From NCBI GenBank assembly GCA_900553405.1, contig USDF01000054.1, forward strand, positions 1 to 9,076: a DNA stretch of 9,076 bases. Direction: 5' to 3'. Both the position numbers and the translations under genes were made by a program. The first letter of the stretch is position 1; each line of letters opens with the position of its first letter. The stretch is from an uncultured Clostridium sp. (GTDB lineage: Bacteria; Bacillota; Clostridia; TANB77; CAG-508). Below, piece after piece: positions 1 through 7,964 of this stretch. The notes below the pieces were generated by a model. The model saw only the letters and a program-made list of their open reading frames with translations. It did not search any database and was not told the origin of the DNA.

Positions 1-142
1 ATTTGTTTACTATACCATCTTCGTTTAAGTCATATTTTGCCATTTCCTTTTTGTTAGCATCAGTGATAGTTTCCCCATGTTTATCATTTAATGCTACCAT
101 ATCGTCTAATTCTATTTCTCCTGACTCTACTACATCTCCAGC
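1..142 (-). other. Dockerin-like EF-hand region, truncated by the window edge
   Basis: From residue 2854 the sequence reads A-G-D-V-V-E-S-G-E-I-E-L-D-D and, 35 residues later, D-L-N-E-D-G-I-V-N-K at the edge. The second loop fits the dockerin calcium-loop pattern D-x-N-x-D-G (D2891, N2893, D2895); its twelfth position, expected acidic, is just outside the window. The first loop keeps D2856 and D2867 but has V and S at positions 3 and 5, so calcium binding there is doubtful. Dockerins bind cohesin modules, although many non-cellulosomal Bacillota carry similar regions with no known partner. Confidence 0.7.
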
Positions 143-3100
143 CACTAATTTATAACTATCTAATGTTACTTCTTGGTCTATGCTTTCTATAAGTATGTCT
201 TCTATGGTTATATTTAAATATCCTTCCTTCGATATTATTACTTTATACGTATCTGGAACAACATATATTTCATAACTTCCATTTTGTTTTGTTTTTTCTT
301 CATATTTTAGTTCATTGTCTTTATATACTTTAATATTAGCAGTGTGTATGTTGTTTACATTTTCTGTTGTAACTTTTCCTCTTATTATGGTTTCTGTTTT
401 TGGTTCTTTTGTTACATCTATAATATATGCTCTTAATTTTTCATTCTCTGCCTTTACCATAATTATTATTCTAGTATCTTCTTCTGTAATATTATATGTA
501 CCTGTTCCACTCACTATTGTTGCTGTTTCATCTTCTGGTACTGCATTTATTTCCAAAGTATCCTGTCTTTGTGTTAAATGAAGAGAATATTGTGTTACAT
601 TTTTATCAAATTCAGGAGATAATATACCTACACTAGTTATTAAACTTTCTAAATAATTGTTATCAGATTTTTCTATTTCTACTTTAATTTTATAAGTAGT
701 ATTTCTTTCCCCATTATGACTTGTAACATCTATATTAAATACTCTTTCATTAGCAGTTAGATCCAAATCTCCTGATTTTACAACTATTGCATATTCATCT
801 GTTGGAATAGCTATTACATTTTCTGCTTTTAGTATAGTTGTTCCTTTAGGAACTTTTAGCATATATTCTAATGTATTGCTATTAAATTCAGGAGTTATTT
901 CATAGCCTGACACAGCAAGTTTTTCAAGTGTTGAGTCACTACTTTTTTCTCTTGTTATATAAATTGTATATGTTTGCGTTGTATAACCATCTGGTGCTAT
1001 TGTTTTAATTTGGTATTTATTTAATTTTAATACTGACAATTCTACACTTACATCTGGATATACTTTTGTGTCTTCATAAAACGGTAATGCTACAATTTCA
1101 TTTTCTGTTAAAACAAACTTATCATTTGGCACAGTTAATGTATATTCATATACATCACTATTAAATTCTTGATCCATTGTAAAAGATTTTACTGCTAAAC
1201 TCTTTAATCTTGCATCATCTGTTCTTATTCTATTTATATTTACCTTATATGTCTTGGTATCACCATTTTCTGCTGTTACAATAATTTTTCTTACACTTTC
1301 ACCATCTGGAACTTCTTGTTCTTCATTTCCTTTGACTGTTGCAAATCTATCTTCTGTTAATACTTCAAATGATAATAAAGAATCTGCATTTCCTAATGTT
1401 AAATTATATTCTAACGTTCCATATGTAAAACTTGGATCTAACGTTCCAATACTTGGAATTAAATCAACTAAATCATTTACTGTTGATTTTACCCTATTTA
1501 TATTTATTACATATGTTCTAGCACTTCCGTTTTCTGCTGTTACCTTTATTTCATGTGTGTTATCACCTGCTTGTATAGGTATATAACCTAATCCAGAAAC
1601 TGTTGATAAAGTATTTTCTGCCTCTCCTATGAATTGCATTTTTGTAGTTCCTACTGGAACTATTATTTCATAATTCATAGTTTCTTTATTAAAGTTTGGT
1701 GATAGTTCAACTGTATTTGAATTCACTTTTGCTGTTAATGTTTTTAAATAATTATTATCATTTTTCTTTCTTATTACTATAATAGTATAAGTTCTTGTAA
1801 CTCCTATGCTAGATGTAACTTTAATTTCTACTTTATTTTCCCCAACTTTTAAAGTATAATCTCCATTACCACTTATAGTTGCTTTGCTATCTTCTGGCTC
1901 TGCATCTATTTTTATTTGAGTTATATCATTGTCGACAGTTATAGCATAAGAATTTGTAGTTTTAACAAATGAAGGTGATAATTTTCCTTCTGATGGTAAA
2001 ATATAACTTAAATAGTTATTGCTAGATATATTTCTATTTACTTGTATTGTATATATTTCTTTTTCTTTGCCATCGCTAGAAGTTACCTCTATTGTTACTT
2101 CATTATTTCCAATTATAAAGTTTTCATTGCCTTCTATTGTGTATGTTGCATTTGGATCTAATGTTTCTATTATCATGTCTAAGCTTGTAATTTCATTATC
2201 TACACTTACAAAATATGAATTTGTATTTTGATTAAATGTTGGTACTATTTCATAATTTTTAACTTGTAATTTTGATAATTTTGCACTTACCGCTGTTTTT
2301 CTTTTTACATTTATTGTATATATATTCTTATTGCCATTTGCAGCAGTAACAATTATATCTATCTTATTTTTACCTACAATTAAATTGTAATTTCCATTGC
2401 CTGTTACAAATGCCTCACTAGCTTCTGCATAACCTAACACATTTACATTTTCTATGTCATATTCAACTTCTATATTATATTCATTAATTAGTTTATCAAA
2501 TTTTGGCGTTAATGTACATTGTGATATGTTTAATTCTGATAAATAAGCATTATCTGATAGCCCTTTATTTATAACAACTGTATATGTTTTTGTTTTTCCA
2601 GACTCTGAACTAACAACAATCTCGAAAATGTTTTTACCTTCTTCTAATTTAGCAATTCCTATTCCAGATACCACAGCATTTTCATCATCTGCCACTGCAT
2701 CTATATAAACTGATTCAACATCATTTGAAACATTAGTATTATATAACAATACACTTTTATTAAATTTTGGTGTTATTTCATATCCATTTACTGCTAAATA
2801 TGCTAAGTTATTATTATCTGAACCTGTCCTTGTAACTTTTAAAATATAATTTTTGGTAGTTACTCCATCTGGTGCAGTTACCTTTATAACAATTTGATTT
2901 GTTCCCTTTTGTAAATTTTCATTACCTATTATTTCATATGTTGCATCCGCTTCTTCTGTTGTTATATACATTGTAAGCTCACTTATTTTTGTTTCTAATG
3001 TATAGAAGGTTATATCTTTATTAAACTTTGGTGATATTACATGGTTTTGAATAATTAAACTAAATAAATTTGCATTTGTAGATTTTGCCCTATTTATTTT

Positions 3101-6100
3101 TACTTGATATACTTTTTCTTCATTGTTTGTTGAAGTTACTTTTATAGTAACTATATTTAATCCAACAGTTAAAGTATATTCTCCTGTTCCTGTAATAGTT
3201 GCTGTATTATCTAATGATTTTGCACTCACAGCAATTTTTTCTTCTTCGTAAGGTAAGTTTACCTCATATACCAATGTATTTGCTTCAAATGATGGCGTTA
3301 ATACTCCTTTATCTACAGTTAATTCAATTAAATCACAACGTTTTTCTATATCTGGTTGTCTATAAACAATTATATTATATTCTTTTTTAGTCAATCCATC
3401 TGAAGCTGTAACTTCTATAGTAACTTTATTTTCCCCATAAGAAAAATCACTATTATTTAGTATTTTATATGTTGCCTCTGGATCTTCTGTTTGTATATCT
3501 AATGTTAAACTTTGTATATCCTCTTGCACCTTTAAATGATATTCTGTGATTGTTTTTTCAAAGTTTTCGTACAATTCTCCTTCATTTGCAAATATATATT
3601 TTAAATAAGCATTATCAGATTTTAGTCTATTTACAATTACTTTATAATTTCTAGTTGTTCCATCTTCTGCAGTCACTACTAAATTAATTTCATTTTTGCC
3701 AATTTCTAGATTGTACTTTCCATCTCCTACTACTTTAGTAGTCGCTACCTCTGGAATACCTTTTAATGTTATTTCATCTATCTCATTTCTAACATTTATT
3801 TCGTATGTGTTAGCATCTATCTTTGTAACTATCTGATCTTTATCATTCTCTATTCTTGATAAATTTATATTAGAGTTCTTCTTTCTTATAATATTTAGTT
3901 CATAAGTTTTAATATCTCCGTTTTCTGCTTGTACTGTTAATGTTACTAAATTGCTACCTACTTCTAATGCGTAAACACCTTCTCCAGTAATTATACTTGA
4001 TGAATCCTCTTTTACTCCTGTAACTTTTAATGTTTCTATTTCATTTTCAACTTCTATAGTATACTCTAATATTTCTTTATTAAATACTGGACTTAATTTT
4101 CCATTACTTGTTATTATATTTTTTAAGTAGTTATTATCTGATGATTCTTTCATTACTTTTATTCTATAATCTCTTTGTTCCCCATTTTCCGCTGTAACTC
4201 TTATTGTAACAAAATTCATTCCTGTTAGGAAGTTGTTGTTATTTAATACTTTATATTTTGCTGTTTTATCTTCTGTTTGCACTATAAGAGGCAATGTTTT
4301 AGTATTTGCTGGAACTGTTATTTCATATTCAGTATTTAATTTATCAAAAGATTGACTAAACTCACCTAGCGTTGTTGTTAATTGTTTTAAGTAATTGTTA
4401 CTTGATTGAGCTCTATTTATATTTATAGTATATTTTCCAAAAGAACCATCTTCTGCCTTTACATTTATTACATAAGTATTTGTTCCTGTTTTTAGTTTCT
4501 TTTCTCCTGTTCCTGTAATAGTAGATGTACTATCCTCTGGTATAGCTTCTATAGTAACACTTTCTACTTCATTTGAAACTGTAACTATATATGTATCCAA
4601 TACTTTGTTATATGTTGGATCCATTGTTAGTTCTTCTTCACCATTTTTTACTTTTAATGATGATAAAAATACATTTCCACTTTGTTTTCTATATGCATGT
4701 ATAATGTATACTAATTGCTCTCCATTTTGAGCAATAACTATTACATATATATCATTTAATCCTACTTTTAGTTTTTTATTTCCTTCTATTATAGGTGTTA
4801 TTTCTTTCATTTCTGGTATAGCTGTGATATCTAAAGAAGTTACATCATTTTCTACTTCTATAAAATATTCTAAGACATCTTGGTCAAAATTTAAATCTGT
4901 TTCAACATTATCTATAGTTAGGCTTTCTAATAAGCAGTTTCCACTCATATCTCTTGTTATATGGTAGATATATGTTTCTGTGTTTTTTCCATCTTCTGAT
5001 ATAACATCTATCTTTATATTGTTTTCTCCAGCTTGTAATTCTATAGTTCCATCTCCCACAACTGTTTGATATTTATGACCTTTTTCTACATTAAATGTCA
5101 ATTTTTTTATTCTGCTTGGAACTATCATAGAGTATTCATGGACATCTGGATTAAATTCTTTAGGTTCTAAAACTCCATAAATTGGATTTACATTTATAAT
5201 AGACTCTATTAATCCATCTATTGTAATATTTAATAGCTTAGAATTATTAGATGCTTCTCTTATAGTTTTTATTTTATATATTTTTTCGTCTCCACTTTCT
5301 GCTGTTACTTTCAAATTAATAGTATTCTCTCCTGCTGTAACATCATAAGTTCCATTGCCTTCTATACTTGCTTTAATATCGTCTACAACTCCATAAATTG
5401 TAACATCTGTATCTTCTGCATCTAGTGTTATTGTATACTCAGATACATCATAACTTACTTCTGGTTCTAATGTTCCTTTATTTATTTGAATTTCTTTTAG
5501 TAAATTATTTTGCGATGGATCTTCTAGTAATGTTATTCTTGCATAACCATCTGCATTATTTCCTGATACATAATTTCCTTGTGGATTTGGCATTTGTACA
5601 TAATTTTGCCTTGTACTTGACCATTCATAACCTTCTCCATCTACCATAATAGTATCTTTAAATACCATTCCTGAAACATGTGAGTTACTTCCTGTTGGTT
5701 TTCCATTTTCATCTGTCGAATTACAACCTTCATGTCCTGAAATATATGATGAACCGCCTGCACCTGCAGAAGCTCCACTAATATTATTAGTTGTTCCTCC
5801 ATAATAACCTGAACCTCCGCCTCCAACACCATCATTGTCGGCAATTCCCCATGCATCTTTTCCTATTCCTAGTGCATAGCCAGATGTTTGTGTTCCAGCT
5901 GGACTATTAGAATAATATGATATTCCATTTATTCCTCCACCAGATCCTGCTTTGTACGACCAAGAAGCTCCTCCTCCTGCTCCGGCAACCATTATTCTAG
6001 AATATAAACTATTTAAGTCATTCCAATTACCATTTATTAATCTAAAGTCTGTGGCACCTCCGCCACCACCTGATGTTTCATCATCTCTATTGTCCCATGT

Positions 6101-7402
6101 ACCAAGGCCTCCACCATTCCAACCACCAGGTGAATTCTTTCCAACTACAGCATCTGTTCCTTTTCCACCTACATATACATATATAACGTCACCTTCATTT
6201 AATCTAAGAATTCCTGAGGTATAGCCTCCATTTCCTGGAGTTCCCCCTAATCTACCTTGTATTCTAGACTTTCCTCCTCTTGCTCCCCATGCTTCAAATT
6301 TATAAAATCCTGCTGCTGGTGCTATAAATGTTTGATATTCTCCCGTATATGAGAAATCATATGTTTGTTCTCCTAAGTTTTCTCCCTTAGTTACTACTAT
6401 AGTATATACTGTATCTTCTACTCCTTCTCTTGAAACAGTTATAGTTACAGTATTTTTACCTTCTTTTATATAACCTGCTCCTTTTACTACTACTTTTGCA
6501 TTATCATCATATGGCTGTGCTATAATTTCTAATGAAACTACTCCAGAAGTAACTTTATATTCATAATTTAATTTATCACTTTCAAATAATTGTGCAAATT
6601 CTTGATTTTTTATATCTAAAAATTTCAACTTTGTATTTGGTTGTTTATTTAATATTAAGTTATATTCTGTTGTACTCTTCCCATCCTCCGATATTACTTG
6701 TATTGTTCGTATTGTACTAGAAGTTTTAGTTTCAACTTCTCCATCTCCTATAACAGTTTGTCCTGGAAATTTTTTTATTCCTTCTATAATTGTATTTTCT
6801 TCTATGTTGTATGGTAATATCACATCATATCTTAATTTTTTTTCGTTATAATTTTCTACATTTACTCCAGCTACTTTTATATTTTTTAAATAGCTATCTG
6901 AGGAAGCCCCTCTTACAAAATGTAAAGTATACGTATATTCTATTCCTTCTATAGTTTTTGTTTTTATTTGTTTAATTGTTTCTCCAGCTATTGTTTCTAC
7001 TTGTTGATTTAATCCACCTTCTACTTTTATATCATCACTTGTAGTTGTTATGGAAATTGTTGGATATGCCTGTTCTTTATCTAATTCTATATAATAATCA
7101 CTTTCTTCCGGATTAAATTCTTTTGTCATAGTTCCTATATCTGTAGCAATGTTAGATATTGGATAATTTTCTTCTATAAAGCTTAAAGGTGTTATTGTAG
7201 CTTTACTTGTTTCAGTTGCACCTGTTGTTAGTTCTGTGTTTGTAAATATTTTTCCAGAATAATGATATGAATCTGATAATTGTGTATATTTTTGCACTTT
7301 TGGTGTAATATCAGTTTGTGAATTAACAGCAATACAGCCTTCATGTCCAGATACATATCCAGAACCACCAGCTCCTCCAGATGCTTTAGATGTATTGCTC
7401 AT
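1..7402 (-). CDS. C-terminal part of the giant surface protein (partial): end of glycine-rich domain 1, 22 cadherin-like units, second glycine-rich domain, carboxypeptidase-regulatory-like and dockerin-like domains
   Basis: The frame is open without a stop from 7426 to the window edge. The coordinate given uses the first ATG (7400-7402), which has GGGGAGG four bases upstream and is the start a gene caller would choose. Biologically the frame most likely continues from the gene at 8702 through the one-base break, because the residues just before this ATG (G-G-G-Y-W-G-G-Y) complete glycine-rich domain 1. It contains the rest of that domain, units 3 to 24 of a cadherin-like beta-sandwich array about 87-100 residues each, glycine-rich domain 2, a carboxypeptidase-regulatory-like domain and a dockerin-like EF-hand region. 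Most units end in a motif like V-T-A-E-N-G-x-x-K-T-Y-x-I-x-I-x-R. It has no signal peptide of its own, so a separately translated product would remain in the cytoplasm. The real C-terminus is beyond position 1. Confidence 0.8.
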   Translation of the reverse strand, partial: MSNTSKASGGAGGSGYVSGHEGCIAVNSQTDITPKVQKYTQLSDSYHYSGKIFTNTELTTGATETSKATITPLSFIEENYPISNIATDIGTMTKEFNPEESDYYIELDKEQAYPTISITTTSDDIKVEGGLNQQVETIAGETIKQIKTKTIEGIEYTYTLHFVRGASSDSYLKNIKVAGVNVENYNEKKLRYDVILPYNIEENTIIEGIKKFPGQTVIGDGEVETKTSSTIRTIQVISEDGKSTTEYNLILNKQPNTKLKFLDIKNQEFAQLFESDKLNYEYKVTSGVVSLEIIAQPYDDNAKVVVKGAGYIKEGKNTVTITVSREGVEDTVYTIVVTKGENLGEQTYDFSYTGEYQTFIAPAAGFYKFEAWGARGGKSRIQGRLGGTPGNGGYTSGILRLNEGDVIYVYVGGKGTDAVVGKNSPGGWNGGGLGTWDNRDDETSGGGGGATDFRLINGNWNDLNSLYSRIMVAGAGGGASWSYKAGSGGGINGISYYSNSPAGTQTSGYALGIGKDAWGIADNDGVGGGGSGYYGGTTNNISGASAGAGGSSYISGHEGCNSTDENGKPTGSNSHVSGMVFKDTIMVDGEGYEWSSTRQNYVQMPNPQGNYVSGNNADGYARITLLEDPSQNNLLKEIQINKGTLEPEVSYDVSEYTITLDAEDTDVTIYGVVDDIKASIEGNGTYDVTAGENTINLKVTAESGDEKIYKIKTIREASNNSKLLNITIDGLIESIINVNPIYGVLEPKEFNPDVHEYSMIVPSRIKKLTFNVEKGHKYQTVVGDGTIELQAGENNIKIDVISEDGKNTETYIYHITRDMSGNCLLESLTIDNVETDLNFDQDVLEYFIEVENDVTSLDITAIPEMKEITPIIEGNKKLKVGLNDIYVIVIAQNGEQLVYIIHAYRKQSGNVFLSSLKVKNGEEELTMDPTYNKVLDTYIVTVSNEVESVTIEAIPEDSTSTITGTGEKKLKTGTNTYVINVKAEDGSFGKYTININRAQSSNNYLKQLTTTLGEFSQSFDKLNTEYEITVPANTKTLPLIVQTEDKTAKYKVLNNNNFLTGMNFVTIRVTAENGEQRDYRIKVMKESSDNNYLKNIITSNGKLSPVFNKEILEYTIEVENEIETLKVTGVKEDSSSIITGEGVYALEVGSNLVTLTVQAENGDIKTYELNIIRKKNSNINLSRIENDKDQIVTKIDANTYEINVRNEIDEITLKGIPEVATTKVVGDGKYNLEIGKNEINLVVTAEDGTTRNYKVIVNRLKSDNAYLKYIFANEGELYENFEKTITEYHLKVQEDIQSLTLDIQTEDPEATYKILNNSDFSYGENKVTIEVTASDGLTKKEYNIIVYRQPDIEKRCDLIELTVDKGVLTPSFEANTLVYEVNLPYEEEKIAVSAKSLDNTATITGTGEYTLTVGLNIVTIKVTSTNNEEKVYQVKINRAKSTNANLFSLIIQNHVISPKFNKDITFYTLETKISELTMYITTEEADATYEIIGNENLQKGTNQIVIKVTAPDGVTTKNYILKVTRTGSDNNNLAYLAVNGYEITPKFNKSVLLYNTNVSNDVESVYIDAVADDENAVVSGIGIAKLEEGKNIFEIVVSSESGKTKTYTVVINKGLSDNAYLSELNISQCTLTPKFDKLINEYNIEVEYDIENVNVLGYAEASEAFVTGNGNYNLIVGKNKIDIIVTAANGNKNIYTINVKRKTAVSAKLSKLQVKNYEIVPTFNQNTNSYFVSVDNEITSLDMIIETLDPNATYTIEGNENFIIGNNEVTIEVTSSDGKEKEIYTIQVNRNISSNNYLSYILPSEGKLSPSFVKTTNSYAITVDNDITQIKIDAEPEDSKATISGNGDYTLKVGENKVEIKVTSSIGVTRTYTIIVIRKKNDNNYLKTLTAKVNSNTVELSPNFNKETMNYEIIVPVGTTKMQFIGEAENTLSTVSGLGYIPIQAGDNTHEIKVTAENGSARTYVININRVKSTVNDLVDLIPSIGTLDPSFTYGTLEYNLTLGNADSLLSFEVLTEDRFATVKGNEEQEVPDGESVRKIIVTAENGDTKTYKVNINRIRTDDARLKSLAVKSFTMDQEFNSDVYEYTLTVPNDKFVLTENEIVALPFYEDTKVYPDVSVELSVLKLNKYQIKTIAPDGYTTQTYTIYITREKSSDSTLEKLAVSGYEITPEFNSNTLEYMLKVPKGTTILKAENVIAIPTDEYAIVVKSGDLDLTANERVFNIDVTSHNGERNTTYKIKVEIEKSDNNYLESLITSVGILSPEFDKNVTQYSLHLTQRQDTLEINAVPEDETATIVSGTGTYNITEEDTRIIIMVKAENEKLRAYIIDVTKEPKTETIIRGKVTTENVNNIHTANIKVYKDNELKYEEKTKQNGSYEIYVVPDTYKVIISKEGYLNITIEDILIESIDQEVTLDSYKLVAGDVVESGEIELDDMVALNDKHGETITDANKKEMAKYDLNEDGIVNK
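143..403 (-). other. Carboxypeptidase-regulatory-like beta-sandwich domain
   Basis: Residues 2767-2853 begin I-I-R-G-K-V-T-T and continue A-N-I-K-V-Y-K-D, N-G-S-Y-E-I-Y-V-V-P-D-T-Y-K-V and S-K-E-G-Y-L. This is the layout of the carboxypeptidase-regulatory-like fold: G-x-V start, I-x-V-Y, G-x-Y strand, then P-x-x-Y-x-V and a K-x-G-Y turn. In Bacillota surface proteins the fold often stands directly before a dockerin-like region, as here. It probably has a structural role. Confidence 0.7.
404..5521 (-). repeat. Array of nineteen cadherin-like beta-sandwich units (units 6 to 24)
   Basis: Nineteen consecutive units of about 86-101 residues. Approximate starts (minus strand, high coordinate): 5520, 5250, 4950, 4683, 4407, 4146, 3879, 3623, 3344, 3087, 2824, 2557, 2290, 2026, 1762, 1486, 1222, 943, 667. 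The usual pattern is S-D-N-N-Y-L near the start, then L-x-P-x-F-N, an E-Y-x-I-x-V strand, a central G-x-G-x-Y-x-L-x-V-G-x-N, and a closing V-T-A-E-N-G-x-x-K-T-Y-x-I-x-I-x-R. The units are strongly diverged, so this is an old array rather than a recent tandem expansion. Such units usually act as stalk or spacer modules that extend a binding domain from the cell; the role here is inferred. Confidence 0.85.
5522..6361 (-). other. Glycine-rich domain 2 (ALK/LTK-type Gly_rich family), intact
   Basis: Residues 781-1060 form a second, uninterrupted copy. It has F-I-A-P-A-A-G-F-Y-K-F-E-A-W-G-A-R-G-G, Y-V-Y-V-G-G-K-G, W-N-G-G-G-L-G-T-W-D, G-G-G-G-A-T-D-F-R-L, S-R-I-M-V-A-G-A-G-G-G-A-S, A-G-T-Q-T-S-G-Y-A-L-G-I-G and the canonical end D-G-Y-A-R-I-T-L-L. 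It aligns block by block with domain 1 and shows the correct poly-glycine frame there (D-N-D-G-V-G-G-G-G-S-G-Y-Y-G-G). The cysteine of domain 1 in F-E-C-W is alanine here, while the H-E-G-C cysteine (C993) is kept. Confidence 0.9.
6362..7183 (-). repeat. Cadherin-like beta-sandwich units 3 to 5
   Basis: Three units lie between the two glycine-rich domains. Unit 3 (about 6905-7183) is diverged but has the F-N-P-E-E-S-D-Y-Y strand and ends Y-T-Y-T-L-H-F-V-R. Unit 4 (6641-6904) starts S-S-D-S-Y-L-K-N, shares L-P-Y-N-I-E and Q-T-V-I-G-D-G with unit 1, and has V-I-S-E-D-G-K. Unit 5 (about 6380-6640) has A-Q-P-Y-D-D-N-A, like unit 2, and leads into the second glycine-rich domain through a short linker. 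Only motif similarity supports the family call. Confidence 0.7.
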
Positions 7403-7964
7403 ATATCCTCCCCAGTAACCACCTCCGGCCACCACCTACTCCATCACTATCTGCTATTCCTGAGGCATTTTGTCCTATTCCAAATGCATATCCAGAAATT
7501 TGTGTACCTGCCTTTGCTCTTGTACCATTTTCTCCTGAAATTCCTCCACCAGAACCTGCTCTATATGTCCAAGAGGCACCACCACCTCCTCCAGCAACAA
7601 TAATTCTAGATGCTAAGCTCTTTGTTTCATTCCAGTTTCCACTTATTAATCGAATATCTGTAGCGCCACCACCAGAACCTGAAGTTTCATTATCACTATG
7701 ATCCCATGTACCAAGCCCTCCACCATTCCATGTTGCTGCTGAATCTTTTTTTACCACAGCATCTATGCCTTGTTGACCTACATAAACATAGTATTTTTCT
7801 CCTTTTTTTAGTAGAATTTCTCCTTTTGCATACCCACCTTTTCCTGGTGTTCCCCCTAAAGAGCCATCTATTCTCGACTTTCCTCCTCTTGCTCCCCAAC
7901 ATTCAAACCTATACATTCCAGAATATGGTGCAATAAATTCTTGATAACCACCTGAATAGTTATA
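7184..7964 (-). other. Glycine-rich domain 1 (ALK/LTK-type Gly_rich family), interrupted by the frameshift
   Basis: Corrected residues 247-506 match the glycine-rich domain family also found in ALK/LTK receptors and many bacterial surface proteins (Pfam PF12810, assigned from recalled consensus). Visible hallmarks are A-P at the start, F-E-C-W-G-A-R-G-G (C268), a G-K-G-G-Y block, Y-Y-V-Y-V-G, W-N-G-G-G, G-G-G-A-T-D-I-R-L, the S-R-I-I-V-A-G-G-G-G-G-A-S core and H-E-G-C (C456). The family usually ends in G-Y-A-R-I-T; this copy has K-A-T-I-T-P-L instead. The extra base at 7427 falls in the poly-glycine stretch after D-G-V-G-G-G. The fold is a compact glycine-rich sandwich likely to act in binding. 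Confidence 0.85.

Noticed and set aside
315..581. Plus-strand reading frames across the window, for example at 315-581, 1254-1586, 5952-6224 and 7343-7701
   Set aside because: They lie antisense to the giant gene, have low-complexity hydrophobic or proline-rich translations typical of complements of beta-sandwich and glycine codons, and match no family.
404..5521. CRISPR array or recent tandem DNA repeat
   Set aside because: The periodicity of about 260-280 bases is only at protein level. The DNA copies are strongly diverged and there are no short identical repeats with spacers.
5641..5856. Minus-strand frame of 71 codons inside glycine-rich domain 2
   Set aside because: It is in a different frame from the domain that covers it, and its translation shows no recognisable family.
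7424..7433. Programmed ribosomal frameshift at the poly-glycine site
   Set aside because: There is no slippery heptamer or prfB-like stop-codon context, and the paralogous domain reads through the same place in one frame. A one-base insertion or sequencing error is simpler.
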